A stretch of 64,000 nt of DNA, taken from Leptospirillum sp. (GTDB taxonomy: Bacteria > Nitrospirota > Leptospirillia > Leptospirillales > Leptospirillaceae). The translations under genes and the position numbers were made by a program. The stretch is taken from NCBI GenBank assembly GCA_027315205.1, contig DAHUYM010000004.1, positions 98,216-162,215 on the forward strand, given 5' to 3'. Numbering within the stretch: position 1 is the first letter of the stretch; each line of letters starts with the position of its first letter. The notes under the pieces were generated by a model. That model had not been told where the DNA came from and did no database searches. It saw only the letters and a list, made by a program, of their open reading frames with translations. Below are positions 47,520 through 56,606 of this stretch, piece after piece.

Positions 47520-48101
47520 TCACCGGACGCCCCGAACGTCTCCGTCGTACTCGATGAACCGTTTCAGTGTATAGAGAGCCTCGAACGGCACACCCGCCTT
47601 TTCAAAAAGGGAACGGCCGCCTTCCTCCCGGTCCACCAGGGCCACGACTTTAAGGACGTGGTGCCCCGACGCACGGCAGGCTTCGACCGCTTTCATGCCG
47701 GAAGCGCCGGTGGTGACGACGTCCTCCACGACGACCAGCCGGGATTCCGGGGCCAGATCCCCTTCGATGGGATTCTTCGTCCCGTGCCCCTTGGCTTCCT
47801 TCCGGACCACGAACGAGGGGATTGGCTGCCGGTAAAGGCCGCTCACGAGGGACACCGCGACACTGATGGGATCCGCGCCCAGGGTGAGGCCGCCGACCCC
47901 TTCCGGGGCCAGGGGAAACACGAGGTTGAAGAGAAGGTCCCCGATCAGGAACTGGGCTCTTGGATGTCCGAAGGTCGTTTTCTTGCAATCGAGATAGACC
48001 GGGCTCGTCTTTCCGGAGGAAAGGAGAAACGGATTTTCGGGTCGGTAGAGAAAAGACCGCTCGTACAAAAACCGGAAGAGCTCCTCCCGTTCTTCGTTCA
48101 A
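47520..48101 (-). CDS. pyrE: Orotate phosphoribosyltransferase
   Basis: This protein of about 193 residues makes OMP from orotate and PRPP in pyrimidine synthesis. The PRPP loop VVVEDVVTTGASG (near residue 120) and the N-terminal LLSSGKTSPVYLDCKKT are diagnostic. The start is TTG (LNEEREEL) as in PyrE relatives; a GTG at 48158 extends the frame by 19 residues without homology. It lies alone downstream of tRNA-Leu. Confidence 0.93.
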   Translation of the reverse strand: MNEEREELFRFLYERSFLYRPENPFLLSSGKTSPVYLDCKKTTFGHPRAQFLIGDLLFNLVFPLAPEGVGGLTLGADPISVAVSLVSGLYRQPIPSFVVRKEAKGHGTKNPIEGDLAPESRLVVVEDVVTTGASGMKAVEACRASGHHVLKVVALVDREEGGRSLFEKAGVPFEALYTLKRFIEYDGDVRGVR

Positions 48102-48217
48102 GGTGCGGGCCCGATGTTCCGGGGAAGAGAACTGGCAGGTTATTCGAAGGTCTGGCACGATCGGGGGATTCTCACCGTATTATTGGATATGAAACGCATT
48201 GTTTCAAAGGGAGAAGA

Positions 48218-48301
48218 TGGTGCCGAAGGCGGGACTTGAACCCGCACGGGTTTCCCCACACGCCCCTCAAACGTGCGTGTCTACCATTCCACCACTTCGG
48301 C
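48218..48301 (-). tRNA. tRNA-Leu (anticodon GAG)
   Basis: The acceptor stem GCCGAAG/CTTCGGC, a long variable arm typical of leucine, an anticodon loop TTGAGGG with GAG, the T-arm with GGTTCAAGTCC, and an encoded CCA are all visible. Confidence 0.95.
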
Positions 48302-48388
48302 ACATGCCCGAATTTAAGAGGGTAACCAAGGGGGCTGATTCTAGCAAAAAGGATCCCTCTTTGCCAAATGGTCCGAACCGGGCCCCTC

Positions 48389-48571
48389 TTACTTTCCCGA
48401 GCCCCGGGCCGCCAGGGAGAGAAGGAAGTACCCGAGATAGAAGGTGCAAACCCCGAGGATGAAAAGTTTCAAAAGAAACATCATCGTCATGTCCTTGAAA
48501 AAGAACAGGACGATATCGGCAAAGGTCAGCGCCAGTCCCAGCGCCTGGATCGATCGTGCGATAAAGTACAT
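48389..48571 (-). CDS. Small membrane protein, 60 aa
   Basis: Two TM helices are visible (MYFIARSIQALGLALTFADI, then MMFLLKLFILGVCTFYLGYF). It starts two bases after the siroheme gene with GGGAGA in front. It has no recognised domain. Its tight spacing suggests co-expression with siroheme synthesis, perhaps membrane assembly of a sulfite or nitrite reductase; that is a guess. Confidence 0.55.
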   Translation of the reverse strand: MYFIARSIQALGLALTFADIVLFFFKDMTMMFLLKLFILGVCTFYLGYFLLSLAARGSGK

Positions 48572-48573
48572 GC

Positions 48574-49236
48574 CTAGGCGTTCTCCCGGTGTTCGAGGTT
48601 CCTTCGGACAGCGTCGGCCAGATCCCTTCCGCAAAGGGCGCCATAGGCTTCGAGCCGCGCTTCGCGATCACGTGTCCCCATAGCCCATGCGACACTGAAA
48701 GAGGCGAGGAGCTCGGAGACCTCTCCCGGACCTTTTCCCTGCTTTCGCAAGGTCTCTCTCAAAGCGATGTGCTCTTCCAGAAAATCGGGAATCCCCCGGC
48801 CGTTCAAAAGCTCTTCCAGGGTTTTTCCGACATCCCGGACCAGGACCGGATCGCCCTGTTCCGATCCGACCGCCACCGTCAGGGGACCGGCTGAAACTGA
48901 AAACGGGAGGAAAATCGGATGGCCCCGGGAGAATGTCGCCGAATTGACGAACCCCCGGGTACGGCCGACCACACGATCATTCACGCCCGTCGAATCGGTC
49001 AGGGCGAAAACAAGGATGAAGCCGGACTCGTCTCCTTCGACATATCTCCTGGGGATCCAGCGGATCCGCCCTTCCCGGGCATGTTCCCAAAGCCCGGGAT
49101 GAAGCTCCGGGGACACGACGGTGACTGCGGCTCCCGATGCGAGAAGGGCCGGCATCTTCCGTGCCGCGACTTGTCCCCCTCCGACGACCAGAACAGGACG
49201 CTCCTCGAGATCGAGAAAAACCGGATACCGTCCCAC
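48574..49236 (-). CDS. Precorrin-2 dehydrogenase/sirohydrochlorin ferrochelatase-like (Met8/CysG-N)
   Basis: This 220-residue protein has the NAD-binding PVLVVGGGQVAARK motif (near residue 14) and the VSPEL segment. FVNSATFSRGHPIFLPF and LTVAVGSEQGDPVLVRDVG follow the Met8/CysG N-terminal fold that converts precorrin-2 to siroheme. GTG start with AAGGAG. It is the only siroheme gene here; siroheme serves sulfite/nitrite reductases. The downstream gene is bound to it. Confidence 0.88.
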   Translation of the reverse strand: MGRYPVFLDLEERPVLVVGGGQVAARKMPALLASGAAVTVVSPELHPGLWEHAREGRIRWIPRRYVEGDESGFILVFALTDSTGVNDRVVGRTRGFVNSATFSRGHPIFLPFSVSAGPLTVAVGSEQGDPVLVRDVGKTLEELLNGRGIPDFLEEHIALRETLRKQGKGPGEVSELLASFSVAWAMGTRDREARLEAYGALCGRDLADAVRRNLEHRENA

Positions 49237-49245
49237 CGCGCTCCT

Positions 49246-50010
49246 TTACAGGTAGCCCTGGCGTTTCCAGTATGCGAGCAGGGTGCGGGAACGGCCGGCA
49301 TATTTCGATTTCGGAAACTGCTGAATCAGCTGATCCAGGAGATGGGCCGCCCTCTTGCGGTCCTTCAGGTGAAACTTCGACAGGGCGTAATAGAACTGGG
49401 CCTTGTCGTAGATCCGCGAATCCGGGTATTTGAGCAGGATGATCTGGAAGCGGTTGGCCGACGCCTTGTACCGTTTCGTCCGGAAATAGTAGTTCCCGAC
49501 ATAGAAATGAACCTTGGAAAGGGTATTGCGGCATTCTGCCACTTTCTTCTCGGCCTTTTCCACGTATTCCGACTGGGGATACTCGTCGATGACCTTCTGG
49601 AAATCCGACAAGGACTTCCTGAGATTGGTGGGGTCGCGGTCGGGGGAAAGGATCTGGTAGTAATCGCACATTCCCATACGGTACTGGGCGAATGCGGCGA
49701 GCGGGTGCGTCGGGTGAAGTTCGAGGAACCTCTTGTATTCGCCCCGGGCCTCGATGAAATCCCCCTTGAAGTAAAAGCGGGAGGCTTCGTCCAGGAGCGC
49801 GGACGTCCCGAAGGCTCGAGTGCGGAAACTGTGGGTGTGGGTATCCTTCGGATGAGAGTTTTCCCAGCCGACCAGGCGGGCCAGGGAACCCCCGAAGGAC
49901 GAGCAGGCCGACAGCGACAACGCTCCGGGGAAAACCAGAAGGAGAAAGAGAACCGCACGGGGCCAAAGGGGCTTCATCCGGATCGTGCCGGCGCGGCAAT
50001 CGGTTTTCAT
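49246..50010 (-). CDS. bamD: Outer-membrane assembly lipoprotein BamD
   Basis: This protein of about 254 residues is the essential lipoprotein of the BAM complex, which inserts beta-barrel proteins. Its lipobox LSLSAC follows a signal peptide, and then come five TPR-like repeats (FYFKGDFIEARGEYKRFLEL, FQKVIDEYPQSEYVEKA, FYFRTKRYKASANRFQIIL and others). The precise start is uncertain (50010, 49977 and 50037 are in frame). It is divergent from the KAS III gene. Confidence 0.88.
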   Translation of the reverse strand: MKTDCRAGTIRMKPLWPRAVLFLLLVFPGALSLSACSSFGGSLARLVGWENSHPKDTHTHSFRTRAFGTSALLDEASRFYFKGDFIEARGEYKRFLELHPTHPLAAFAQYRMGMCDYYQILSPDRDPTNLRKSLSDFQKVIDEYPQSEYVEKAEKKVAECRNTLSKVHFYVGNYYFRTKRYKASANRFQIILLKYPDSRIYDKAQFYYALSKFHLKDRKRAAHLLDQLIQQFPKSKYAGRSRTLLAYWKRQGYL

Positions 50011-50066
50011 GCTAAAATTTCCGGGTTCGAAGCTCATCTACAATCGATGCCATTTTTGGGCCTCCC

Positions 50067-51065
50067 ATGTCAACTGAAGATACCCTCATGCGTCCGGTCT
50101 ATCTGACCGGAATCGGCTGGGACCGAGACCTTCCCCTTCATCCGACCGCCGTGACAGGCGGGAAGGCCCGTTCCCCCGAAGCGGTCGAAGCCCTCACCGG
50201 AATCCTGACCCGTTCCCGGGCCGGAGAAAAGGATCCCGGATCCATGGCGGAGTCCGCGTTCCGGGACCTCGCCGGGAGCGACCCGGATATCTCAGGCGAG
50301 ATCGACTTCCTCCTCGTCAACTCCACCACGCCGATTCTTTTGATGCCGTCGACCGCGGCTTTGCTGGCAGGGTCCCTGTTCGGGGACAGGAAGGTCCCGG
50401 CCCTGGACGTCGGGGGGTCCTGCACCGGATTCCTGGTCGCGCTCAAGACAGCAGCGGCCTTGATCGGCAGCGGCGGGTTCCACCGGATCCTGATCGTGTC
50501 CCTCGAGAAAAAATCGGTCCAGCTCTGTCCCGAACACGCGCCCGAAACCGAACTCCTCTTCGGCGACATGGCCACTGCGGCACTCGTCTCCGACTGTCCA
50601 GTCCCGGTTTCGGGCTGGCCGGCGTTCGCGATAAAAGCCATCCGTGTCGGTTGCCGGGGAGATCTGGCCCCGCTCATTTACCGGGAGACGGATCCGTGCG
50701 ACGGACGGCCGATTCTCCGCATGAACGGCAACCGGGTCTTCCGGGAGGCGGTCGCTCTCCTTTCTCGCGAGATCCCCGAGTTTCTGGCCCGGCAGGGACG
50801 AACGACGAAAGACCTTGGCGCCGCCGTCTTCCACCAGGCCAACGGCCGTCTCATCTCCCGCCTGTCCAGACGCCTGGGGCTTCCCGAAGAACGGGTGCCC
50901 CTCACCCTCACCCGTTACGGGAACACCTCGTCGGCCAGCCTCCCGCTGACGCTCGGGAGGGTCCTGTCGGGACTCGAGCCGGTTTCCGACCCAAAAATGC
51001 CCTGCCTCCTGGCCGCGATCGGCGGGGGAATCACTTACGGGATGGCTCTCCTCGATACCGAGTGA
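50067..51065 (+). CDS. Beta-ketoacyl-ACP synthase III-like protein (FabH family)
   Basis: This 332-residue thiolase-fold enzyme starts fatty acid or polyketide chains. The catalytic Cys is in GGSCTGF, His in VFHQANGR and Asn in RYGNTSSAS, so the triad is complete. ATG 50088 is a possible better start (MRPVYLTGIG). The sequence is more divergent than typical FabH and may serve a specialised lipid or secondary product. No ACP or other fab genes lie beside it. Confidence 0.85.
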   Translation: MSTEDTLMRPVYLTGIGWDRDLPLHPTAVTGGKARSPEAVEALTGILTRSRAGEKDPGSMAESAFRDLAGSDPDISGEIDFLLVNSTTPILLMPSTAALLAGSLFGDRKVPALDVGGSCTGFLVALKTAAALIGSGGFHRILIVSLEKKSVQLCPEHAPETELLFGDMATAALVSDCPVPVSGWPAFAIKAIRVGCRGDLAPLIYRETDPCDGRPILRMNGNRVFREAVALLSREIPEFLARQGRTTKDLGAAVFHQANGRLISRLSRRLGLPEERVPLTLTRYGNTSSASLPLTLGRVLSGLEPVSDPKMPCLLAAIGGGITYGMALLDTE

Positions 51066-51076
51066 CGTCCGTTACG

Positions 51077-51640
51077 TTAAGGGAACGCGTCCATCAATGC
51101 TTGAAGCCGCGTCACCGTCCGCCAGTTTCTCATCGTTCCGACCGTTTCGAGCGTCGCGTCGAAATACGCGTTGGTCAATTTCGTCCGGGCCACCCCGTTG
51201 GGAAGCCGCAAATAGACTTCCTGACCGATAACGGAGAATGTGTCGGGAAGGCTTCGGCGGTCGTCGAGGTTTGGGACCCGGTCCGCCGAGGGAAGGTCCG
51301 ACAAAAAAAGCACGTGAAGGGTATCCTCGTCGGCGCCCTCTTCGGCGAAGGGATTTTGGGAAATCGCACGATCGAGTTGCTCTTTGTTCCTCAGGACGAC
51401 GGGGACAGGGAATCCGAAGCGCTTTTCGATTTGGACCTCGATACGTCCGTTCGAGGGGACGGGTGTTCCGGGGGCCGCCGTAAAAATAACATTTCCGCTC
51501 TGGATATATGTTTCAACGCGATCGAACCCGGAATCGGCGAACACCCGGGCCAGATCCCTCATCGGAACCTTCCTCTTTCCCCCGACATTGATACCCCGGA
51601 GAAGCGCAAGCCACGTGATCGGACCGGCACGGAGTCCCAC
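51077..51640 (-). CDS. DUF1697 family protein
   Basis: This 187-residue protein has the family opening WLALLRGINVGGKRKVPMRDL and the mid-block ETYIQSGNVIFTA, which define DUF1697. It has no membrane segments. The start is GTG. It is convergent with the KAS III gene and upstream of ntrX's stop by about 20 bases. Function unknown across the family. Confidence 0.85.
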   Translation of the reverse strand: MGLRAGPITWLALLRGINVGGKRKVPMRDLARVFADSGFDRVETYIQSGNVIFTAAPGTPVPSNGRIEVQIEKRFGFPVPVVLRNKEQLDRAISQNPFAEEGADEDTLHVLFLSDLPSADRVPNLDDRRSLPDTFSVIGQEVYLRLPNGVARTKLTNAYFDATLETVGTMRNWRTVTRLQALMDAFP

Positions 51641-51662
51641 GGTTTCCCCCTTCCGTATTTGT

Positions 51663-53048
51663 CTATCCTTCGGATCCGCCGTCCTCGACGGAAACCTGCC
51701 ACTGTTTCAGTTTTCGGTAAAGGGAGGTCCGGTCGACTTTCAGGATTTCGGAGGCCCGTGTCATGTTTCCTCCGCACTGCTTCAGAGTCTCCTGGATATA
51801 GTCCCGCTCGAAAGCTTCGCGGGCTTCCTTGAGAGGAGAAGGGTCCTCTCCGTGGCCTGGGTCAACCGATCGGGGTTTCGATGGGCTTCCGAGGACTGAA
51901 CGGATGTCGGATGCGCTGACCGTCGCGTCCGGACTCATGATGAGGAGGCGCTCCACGAGGTTCCTGAGTTCGCGGACATTGCCCGGCCATTTGTACCCGA
52001 ACAGGATCTCCATCGCCTCGGCGGTGAAGGTCTTCGGCTTGAGACCATCATGGGTAGCCAGTTCCTCGGTGAAGTGGTCCATAAGAAGAGGGATGTCGGA
52101 GATCCGATCCCTCAAGGGGGGGACCATGATGGGGATGACGTTCAGCCGGTAGAAAAGGTCGTCCCGAAATTCCTTCTTACGAATCAGTCCCGTAAGATCC
52201 TTGTTGGAAGCCGCTATCACCCTTACGTCGACGGAGATGTCCTTGGTACCTCCCACTCTCTGAAGCTTCTTTTCCTGGAGGACCCTCAACACTTTCGCTT
52301 GGGTCGGGAGGCTCATGTCGGCGATCTCGTCCAAGAAGAGGGTCCCGCCCGACGCCAGTTCGAACTTCCCCTTCTTCTGTGCCGTGGCTCCGGTGAACGC
52401 CCCTTTTTCGTAGCCGAACAGTTCGCTTTCGATCAGGTTCTCCGGAATCGCGGCGCAGTTCACATCCACGAAGGCCCGGACATGCCTCGGAGAGAGACGG
52501 TGGATCTCCCGGGCCACCAACTCCTTTCCCGTGCCGTTCTCGCCCTGGATAAGAACCCACCCGTTCGTAGGCCCCGCCTTCCGGATCGCATCGAGCAGGG
52601 ACTGGACCGGGAGCGAACCTCCGACGATCCGGTAGTTTCTCTCAACGATCTTCCGGAGCGACTGATTTTCCTCCTCGAGGTCGCGCTGCCTGAGCGCGTG
52701 CCGGATGGTGATCAGGAGCTTGTCGATCGAAAACGGTTTTTCCACGTAGTCGAACGCCCCGGACTTGATCGCCCTGACAGCGGTCTCAATCGTTCCGTGC
52801 CCGCTCATGACGATCACGGGAACATCCGGGAAGCGTTCTTCCAGGGTGCGCATCAGTTCCAGTCCGTCGTCCGTACCCAGCCAGACATCGAGGAACACCA
52901 CGTCCGGGAGATCCTCCTCCATCCGCCGGAGTCCCGACTGGGAGGACGATGCCGTTACAACCCGGAATCCCTCGTCGGCCAGGACCTCTCCCAGGGTTTT
53001 CAATATGTTGGGTTCGTCGTCGATCACGAGGACGGTCTCGCGGCTCAT
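51663..53048 (-). CDS. ntrX: NtrX-type sigma-54 response regulator
   Basis: This 461-residue regulator has a receiver domain (phospho-Asp in VVFLDVWLG near residue 55, acidic pocket DDEPN), an AAA+ sigma-54 domain (GENGTGKEL, GAFTGA and GGTLFLDEIAD) and a Fis-type HTH (NMTRASEILKVDRTSLYRKL). It overlaps ntrY by four bases. In relatives NtrYX senses nitrogen or redox state. Confidence 0.93.
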   Translation of the reverse strand: MSRETVLVIDDEPNILKTLGEVLADEGFRVVTASSSQSGLRRMEEDLPDVVFLDVWLGTDDGLELMRTLEERFPDVPVIVMSGHGTIETAVRAIKSGAFDYVEKPFSIDKLLITIRHALRQRDLEEENQSLRKIVERNYRIVGGSLPVQSLLDAIRKAGPTNGWVLIQGENGTGKELVAREIHRLSPRHVRAFVDVNCAAIPENLIESELFGYEKGAFTGATAQKKGKFELASGGTLFLDEIADMSLPTQAKVLRVLQEKKLQRVGGTKDISVDVRVIAASNKDLTGLIRKKEFRDDLFYRLNVIPIMVPPLRDRISDIPLLMDHFTEELATHDGLKPKTFTAEAMEILFGYKWPGNVRELRNLVERLLIMSPDATVSASDIRSVLGSPSKPRSVDPGHGEDPSPLKEAREAFERDYIQETLKQCGGNMTRASEILKVDRTSLYRKLKQWQVSVEDGGSEG

Positions 53049-55336
53049 GCCCGCGTCGCTCCTTTCCAGGACGGCTGGGAGGGTGTCGCTTTATCCGGGG
53101 CCTCGGTCAGGAAGGAGAGGGTGAACATCGTCCCTCCCGAGGAAGGGGTCGAAAGGACGATCGTGGCCCCGTGCTCTTCCAGAATCCGGTGGACGATGGC
53201 AAGCCCAAGGCCCATGCCGTGCTTTTTCGTCGAAAAATAGGGGAGGAATATCTTGTCGGCGTTTTCGGGCGGGATCCCCGGGCCATTGTCCCCGAACTGG
53301 ACCAGGACCCGGTCTTTCACCGGGGAGAGCCGGGCGGAAACAGTGATCGTTCCGGACTGGTTCATGGCCCCGACCGCGTTGTCGAACAGGTTGACGAAGA
53401 CCCTTCGTATCCCGTTCCGGTCGAGGGGAATCTCCGGGAGGTTCGGCTCCAGGTCCAAAAGGACCTGGATATCCTTGTGGGCCGAGCGATAGAGACCCGC
53501 GACGTCCGTGAGGATGGGAGCCAGGGGCGAGGGGACCGGATGATTTCCCGGAACGCGGGCGAACGTGGAGAACTCGTCGACCAGATGCTTCATCCCCTGG
53601 ACTTCGTCGACGATGGTCTGTATGGCAGTTTCGAACACCTGCGGGAAATCGGGGGACCGGTCGAGGAACTTCCTCTTGAGGCGCTGGGCCGAGAGCTGGA
53701 TCGGGGTCAGCGGATTCTTGATCTCGTGGGCGATCCTTTGTGCCACTTCCCGCCAGGTCTGGGCTTTCTGGGCCGTAAGAAGCGCCGTGATGTCGTCAAA
53801 GACGACGACGAACCCCCCTTGTCCGTCTTCCGTGCCGTCCCCCAGTCGATTGGCCCGAACGCGGAAGGTTTTCGCACTGCCCGGCGGAAACTCGAGCGAG
53901 ACCTCCTCTTCGGCCTCGCCCACGGGGGTTTCCCGGATTTTCGCGATGAGGCCGGAAAACGCGGCGAATGCCGGATGCGGGACATCGGCCGGTCTCTTTC
54001 CGACGACATTCATCCTGGGAAGACCCAGAATCTCCTCCGCCGAATGGTTGACGGTTGAGATCACGTCGTTCCCGTCCAGCGAAAGCACTCCCGTCCCGAT
54101 ATGTTCCAGGATCGTTTCCGTGTACTCCCTGCGCCTGTCCAGTTCGGAGTTGGCCCGGTTCAGCGTCCGGTTCGATTCCGAAAGATCTTCCGTCATCTGG
54201 TTGAACGACCGGATCAGGAGCGTGAATTCGTCTTGGCCGGAGTCCGGCACCCGGACGTTCAGGTTGCCGTGGGCGACTTCTTCGGTGGCCTTTTCGAGGG
54301 CCCCGATCGGTTCGGTGATTTTTCGTGCGAGGTAGATCCCGAACCAGACCGCCCCGAAGATGATGATCAGGGTAATCATGAGGAAAAGGAGAAGGTAGGA
54401 CTCGCGGATCGGGTTCTTGAATTTCTGGAGTTCCTGGTAGTCTCGGAACGCATGGGTGATGCTCCGCATTTTCTCCAGGAACCGTCCCGGGACGAAGTAG
54501 TTGACGACCACGGCGCCCTGTTCGGAGAGAAGGCGTCCCTTCACCATGTGGGGATAGATCACGGGGACCACGCCCCGTATCAGGTCGCCGAGTCCTGTGG
54601 TGTAAACATAGGCGGCACCGCCCTTGGTGAGCGCCCGGGAGATCTGTCCCTGGGGGAGATCGAGAAGCCGGACGTTCACCGAATTGATCGTGACGACCCG
54701 GACCGGCTCGGGATCCTTGAACCCGAGACCGGGATGCATGACGTAGAGTTCGACGCCCGCCAAGTCATACTCTTTTTTCTTGAATACGAGGTACGCGTTC
54801 AGGCGGTCCCGGTTCCCCACCGTCAGGGGACGGACCGAGAGCTCGTCGGAGATCTGCCTGGCGATGAGGACGGTGTTCGCTTTCGTCTGGTCGTAGTACC
54901 CCTTGGCCACTTCCAGGGACGACTGGAGGGAATCAGTGATCGGAAAGCTGAACCAGCGCTGGACCGAATTGTTCAGAAATCCCGAAGCCACGATAAAGAG
55001 AAGAATGGAGGGGATCAGGACCATCAGGAGGAACGAACCGATCAGGCGGGATTTGAAACCGGATCCGAAGATCTTTCGTTTCCTGTCCCAGTAAAGCTTC
55101 ACGATGTTCCGGAGGAGGACCAGAATCAGGGCTGCGGCGAGAATGAAATCGATATTGAAAAGGAAGATGACGATCAGATGGGAAATCAGCCGGGAAGAAT
55201 ATCGGACCGGGGGCGCCCAGATCTGAACGATCGTCGCAGCGAGGGTCAGAAAGAGGAACGAACCGATCAGAAACGCCGGCGACCGGAGCATCCGCTTGAA
55301 CCCCTTTGACGCGACTGGACTTGGCCCGTTCATCAT
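53045..55336 (-). CDS. ntrY: NtrY-type membrane sensor histidine kinase
   Basis: This 763-residue kinase has about four N-terminal TM helices, a periplasmic segment, HAMP (near residue 320-370), PAS (near 405-500) with ILEHIGTGVLSLDG, and kinase core: H-box HEIKNPLTPIQLSAQRL, N-box VNLFDNAVGAM, GDNGPGIPP and GMGLGLAIV. It phosphorylates the adjacent NtrX. The order matches the NtrY family and the pair is probably the only operon product. Confidence 0.93.
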   Translation of the reverse strand: MMNGPSPVASKGFKRMLRSPAFLIGSFLFLTLAATIVQIWAPPVRYSSRLISHLIVIFLFNIDFILAAALILVLLRNIVKLYWDRKRKIFGSGFKSRLIGSFLLMVLIPSILLFIVASGFLNNSVQRWFSFPITDSLQSSLEVAKGYYDQTKANTVLIARQISDELSVRPLTVGNRDRLNAYLVFKKKEYDLAGVELYVMHPGLGFKDPEPVRVVTINSVNVRLLDLPQGQISRALTKGGAAYVYTTGLGDLIRGVVPVIYPHMVKGRLLSEQGAVVVNYFVPGRFLEKMRSITHAFRDYQELQKFKNPIRESYLLLFLMITLIIIFGAVWFGIYLARKITEPIGALEKATEEVAHGNLNVRVPDSGQDEFTLLIRSFNQMTEDLSESNRTLNRANSELDRRREYTETILEHIGTGVLSLDGNDVISTVNHSAEEILGLPRMNVVGKRPADVPHPAFAAFSGLIAKIRETPVGEAEEEVSLEFPPGSAKTFRVRANRLGDGTEDGQGGFVVVFDDITALLTAQKAQTWREVAQRIAHEIKNPLTPIQLSAQRLKRKFLDRSPDFPQVFETAIQTIVDEVQGMKHLVDEFSTFARVPGNHPVPSPLAPILTDVAGLYRSAHKDIQVLLDLEPNLPEIPLDRNGIRRVFVNLFDNAVGAMNQSGTITVSARLSPVKDRVLVQFGDNGPGIPPENADKIFLPYFSTKKHGMGLGLAIVHRILEEHGATIVLSTPSSGGTMFTLSFLTEAPDKATPSQPSWKGATRA

Positions 55337-55349
55337 TCATCTCCCCCGG

Positions 55350-56600
55350 TCAGGATAACGAAGGACCCATTATCCGTTCGAACAGCTCCATCCACTCACC
55401 GAATGTCGTCGATCGCCGCGGAAGCCGTATCGTCCGCGCGACGGTCACCTGGACGGGAGACTCCCCGAGACCTTCCGGCATGTGCGTCGTTTTCGACACC
55501 CGGATGCGGGCTCCGGGATGCGCGTTCGACAAGTCCGCCAAGACCCGGGCCGTCATCGTCTCTCCCTGGGACCGGATCATCGACAGGGGATCGACATGGA
55601 GCCGGTCGGGACTGAAGCGGGCTTTCATGGACACCGAACGGTACCTCTTCCCCGAGACCGTCAAATCCTGGCCCGTCACCAGGAGGTTCCCGTTCCACCG
55701 GTCGGCGGGCCCATGGACGTATCCATCCGTGTGAATCGTGCCGGACATGGACGTTTCCCCGGACGTCTCCGTTCCCCCGAACAGGGGGGACAGGCCCCTG
55801 AGTTCGAGGCGGCCGTGAAAGAAGAGATCGAGAAAAGGGGCATCCTGGATGCGGGTGACGTTTCCCTTGACCCAGAACCAGGAAGGCTTCATCGACAGGG
55901 AGAATTTGAAATCCCGGAGGCTTCCCTTCTCGAACACCCCCCGAAACGAGATCCCGTCGATCGTCACCGTTCCGTTTTCACTGCGTACCATGAACCTTTG
56001 CGACGAAAACCGCGTCCGGAAGCGATTCATCAGGAGATTGGAGTCGACCGATCCTTCGAGGCCGGAAAGGACCGCTTCGGGTTTTTGGCCTCCGGAACCC
56101 CATTCGATCCGTGCGCCGGTGACGCGGAACGAACGGACGATCGCCCCGCCTTCTCCGGAAAACTGGTTCCCATGGCGCCATTCTTCGAGAAATTTCCGGT
56201 AGTTGTCCCGACCGTCGTCAAAGGACGCCGTGACCAGCGGATTCCGGAACGTGAGATCCTCGAAATCATAGACCCGGTTCAGGAGGGAAAAGAGGCTGAC
56301 ATGTCCGTCGACTTCGGGGAATGTGAAGAGCGGACGAAAATCTCCTGAGGGCGACGGTCCGGAGGACATCGGGAACGCCACCTGGATCTTCCGGAACGTC
56401 ACCGTTCCAAGGAAGGGGTTCAGGCGGACGGAATCGATCGTGACGCGCCCGTGAAAGGCCGACTCGATCGCCCGAACCAGGTCGTGCCTGAGCATCCGCT
56501 CGAACGAAGCCCGGATTTCCAGAACGACCCCGAATACCACGAGGAGTCCCAGAACGACAAAAACCCACCGGGCTCGTCCCCGCGGTTCGTTCTCCAACAT
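55350..56600 (-). CDS. AsmA/TamB-like envelope protein
   Basis: This 416-residue protein has one N-terminal TM helix (WVFVVLGLLVVFGVVLEI) and then a beta-rich region beginning VTIDSVRLNPFLGTVTF, the opening typical of AsmA/TamB/DUF748 lipid-transport bridge proteins. Repeated short beta strands fill the rest. It is 13 bases downstream of ntrY in the other sense of position (same strand upstream). It probably links inner and outer membranes or helps lipid traffic. Confidence 0.68.
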   Translation of the reverse strand: MLENEPRGRARWVFVVLGLLVVFGVVLEIRASFERMLRHDLVRAIESAFHGRVTIDSVRLNPFLGTVTFRKIQVAFPMSSGPSPSGDFRPLFTFPEVDGHVSLFSLLNRVYDFEDLTFRNPLVTASFDDGRDNYRKFLEEWRHGNQFSGEGGAIVRSFRVTGARIEWGSGGQKPEAVLSGLEGSVDSNLLMNRFRTRFSSQRFMVRSENGTVTIDGISFRGVFEKGSLRDFKFSLSMKPSWFWVKGNVTRIQDAPFLDLFFHGRLELRGLSPLFGGTETSGETSMSGTIHTDGYVHGPADRWNGNLLVTGQDLTVSGKRYRSVSMKARFSPDRLHVDPLSMIRSQGETMTARVLADLSNAHPGARIRVSKTTHMPEGLGESPVQVTVARTIRLPRRSTTFGEWMELFERIMGPSLS

Positions 56601-56606
56601 ACCCCC

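Noticed and set aside
51071..51083. The 12-mer GTTACGTTAAGG shared with 63604-63615, considered as a regulatory motif.
   Set aside because: Two 12-mers matching in 64 kb is expected by chance, and one lies after a stop codon and the other overlaps a ribosome binding site.
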